5,754 nt of DNA from an uncultured Bacteroidales bacterium (GTDB lineage: Bacteria; Bacteroidota; Bacteroidia; Bacteroidales; Paludibacteraceae), in assembly GCA_903873355.1 (NCBI GenBank), contig CAIQOG010000159.1:1-5754 (forward strand), read 5' to 3'. Of the stretch, positions 5,666-5,754 are shown piece after piece. A program made the position numbers and the translations under genes. Numbering within the stretch: position 1 is the first letter of the stretch; each line of letters starts with the position of its first letter. The notes beneath the pieces are model-generated. The model was not told where the DNA came from. It searched no databases and worked only from the letters and a program-made list of their open reading frames with translations.

Positions 5666-5754
5666 TTAAAATAAGCTAAGTTGCTCTTTGACATTTTGAT
5701 TGAATTGACGTTCTTCGCATAGCAAGTCACGTATAGGTGTTTTGTCTAAGGCAG
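5666..5754 (-). CDS. C-terminal fragment of an unidentified protein ending in QLSLF
   Basis: An open - strand frame enters from the right edge and runs 28 codons (first full codon at 5752) to TAA at 5668-5666. The encoded tail is charged and helix-like, includes TPIRDLLCEERQFNQN and ends KEQLSLF. QLSLF at the extreme C-terminus matches the QL[SD]LF consensus for binding the DNA polymerase sliding clamp, a motif found in polymerases, mismatch-repair proteins and some DNA modification enzymes. That makes a DNA replication or repair protein plausible, but the fragment is too short to name. Support for a real gene: the frame is open to the edge, it stops 79 bp before the next gene on the same strand, and the spacer after it has the same word-array character as the other spacers. 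Confidence 0.6.
   Translation of the reverse strand, partial: ALDKTPIRDLLCEERQFNQNVKEQLSLF

Noticed and set aside
5119..5679. Long + strand open frame (186 codons) opposite the phosphoesterase N-terminus and its leader
   Set aside because: It is antisense to a protein with a complete catalytic motif set, is rich in His, Gln and Cys as expected from reverse-reading membrane codons, and matches no family.

Overview
The window looks like chromosomal DNA of a Bacteroidota bacterium, probably order Bacteroidales. Four things point there: two lipoproteins with a FISUMP domain or a Bacteroidota-like lipobox, a secreted family-10 pectate lyase ending its signal peptide in FAQ, a TAnnTTTG-type -7 box, and start codons with no clear Shine-Dalgarno sequence. 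The genus cannot be read from the sequence. Nothing marks it as a mobile or phage region: there is no integrase, transposase, tRNA, rRNA or CRISPR array.

Layout. On the + strand, the 3' end of a Ste24-type M48 membrane metalloprotease (1-316) is followed after 47 bp by a complete MTA/SAH nucleosidase gene, mtnN (364-1116). A perfect 11-bp hairpin (1137-1173) separates these from everything to the right, which lies on the - strand. Reading in transcription order from the right edge, the - strand genes are: the last 28 codons of an unidentified gene ending in a beta-clamp-like QLSLF tail (5666-5754), a membrane-anchored metallophosphoesterase (4381-5586), an unidentified lipoprotein with a barrel-like strand pattern (3195-4199), a FISUMP-domain lipoprotein (2383-3126) and a PL10 pectate lyase (1192-2358). 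The longest gene-free stretch is 181 bp (4200-4380).

How the genes may work together. The lipoprotein, FISUMP protein and pectate lyase form a compact same-strand run of exported proteins behind one recognisable promoter. An outer-surface or periplasmic pectin-processing set is a reasonable inference, though only the lyase has a firmly predicted activity. MtnN recycles methylthioadenosine and S-adenosylhomocysteine. The protease and phosphoesterase are membrane housekeeping proteins with no evident link to the pectin set.

The most unusual feature lies between the genes. Five of the six spacers contain short arrays of 7-8 nt words (TAAATCG, ACTGCTT, AACTTTA, TATAAAC, CAATTAC, ATTGGTTA), a different set in each place. 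In two clear cases and one weaker case the array runs into the end of the neighbouring reading frame and supplies its last codons and stop codon. No complete undescribed multi-gene system is evident; the word arrays and the unidentified lipoprotein are the best candidates for new biology.
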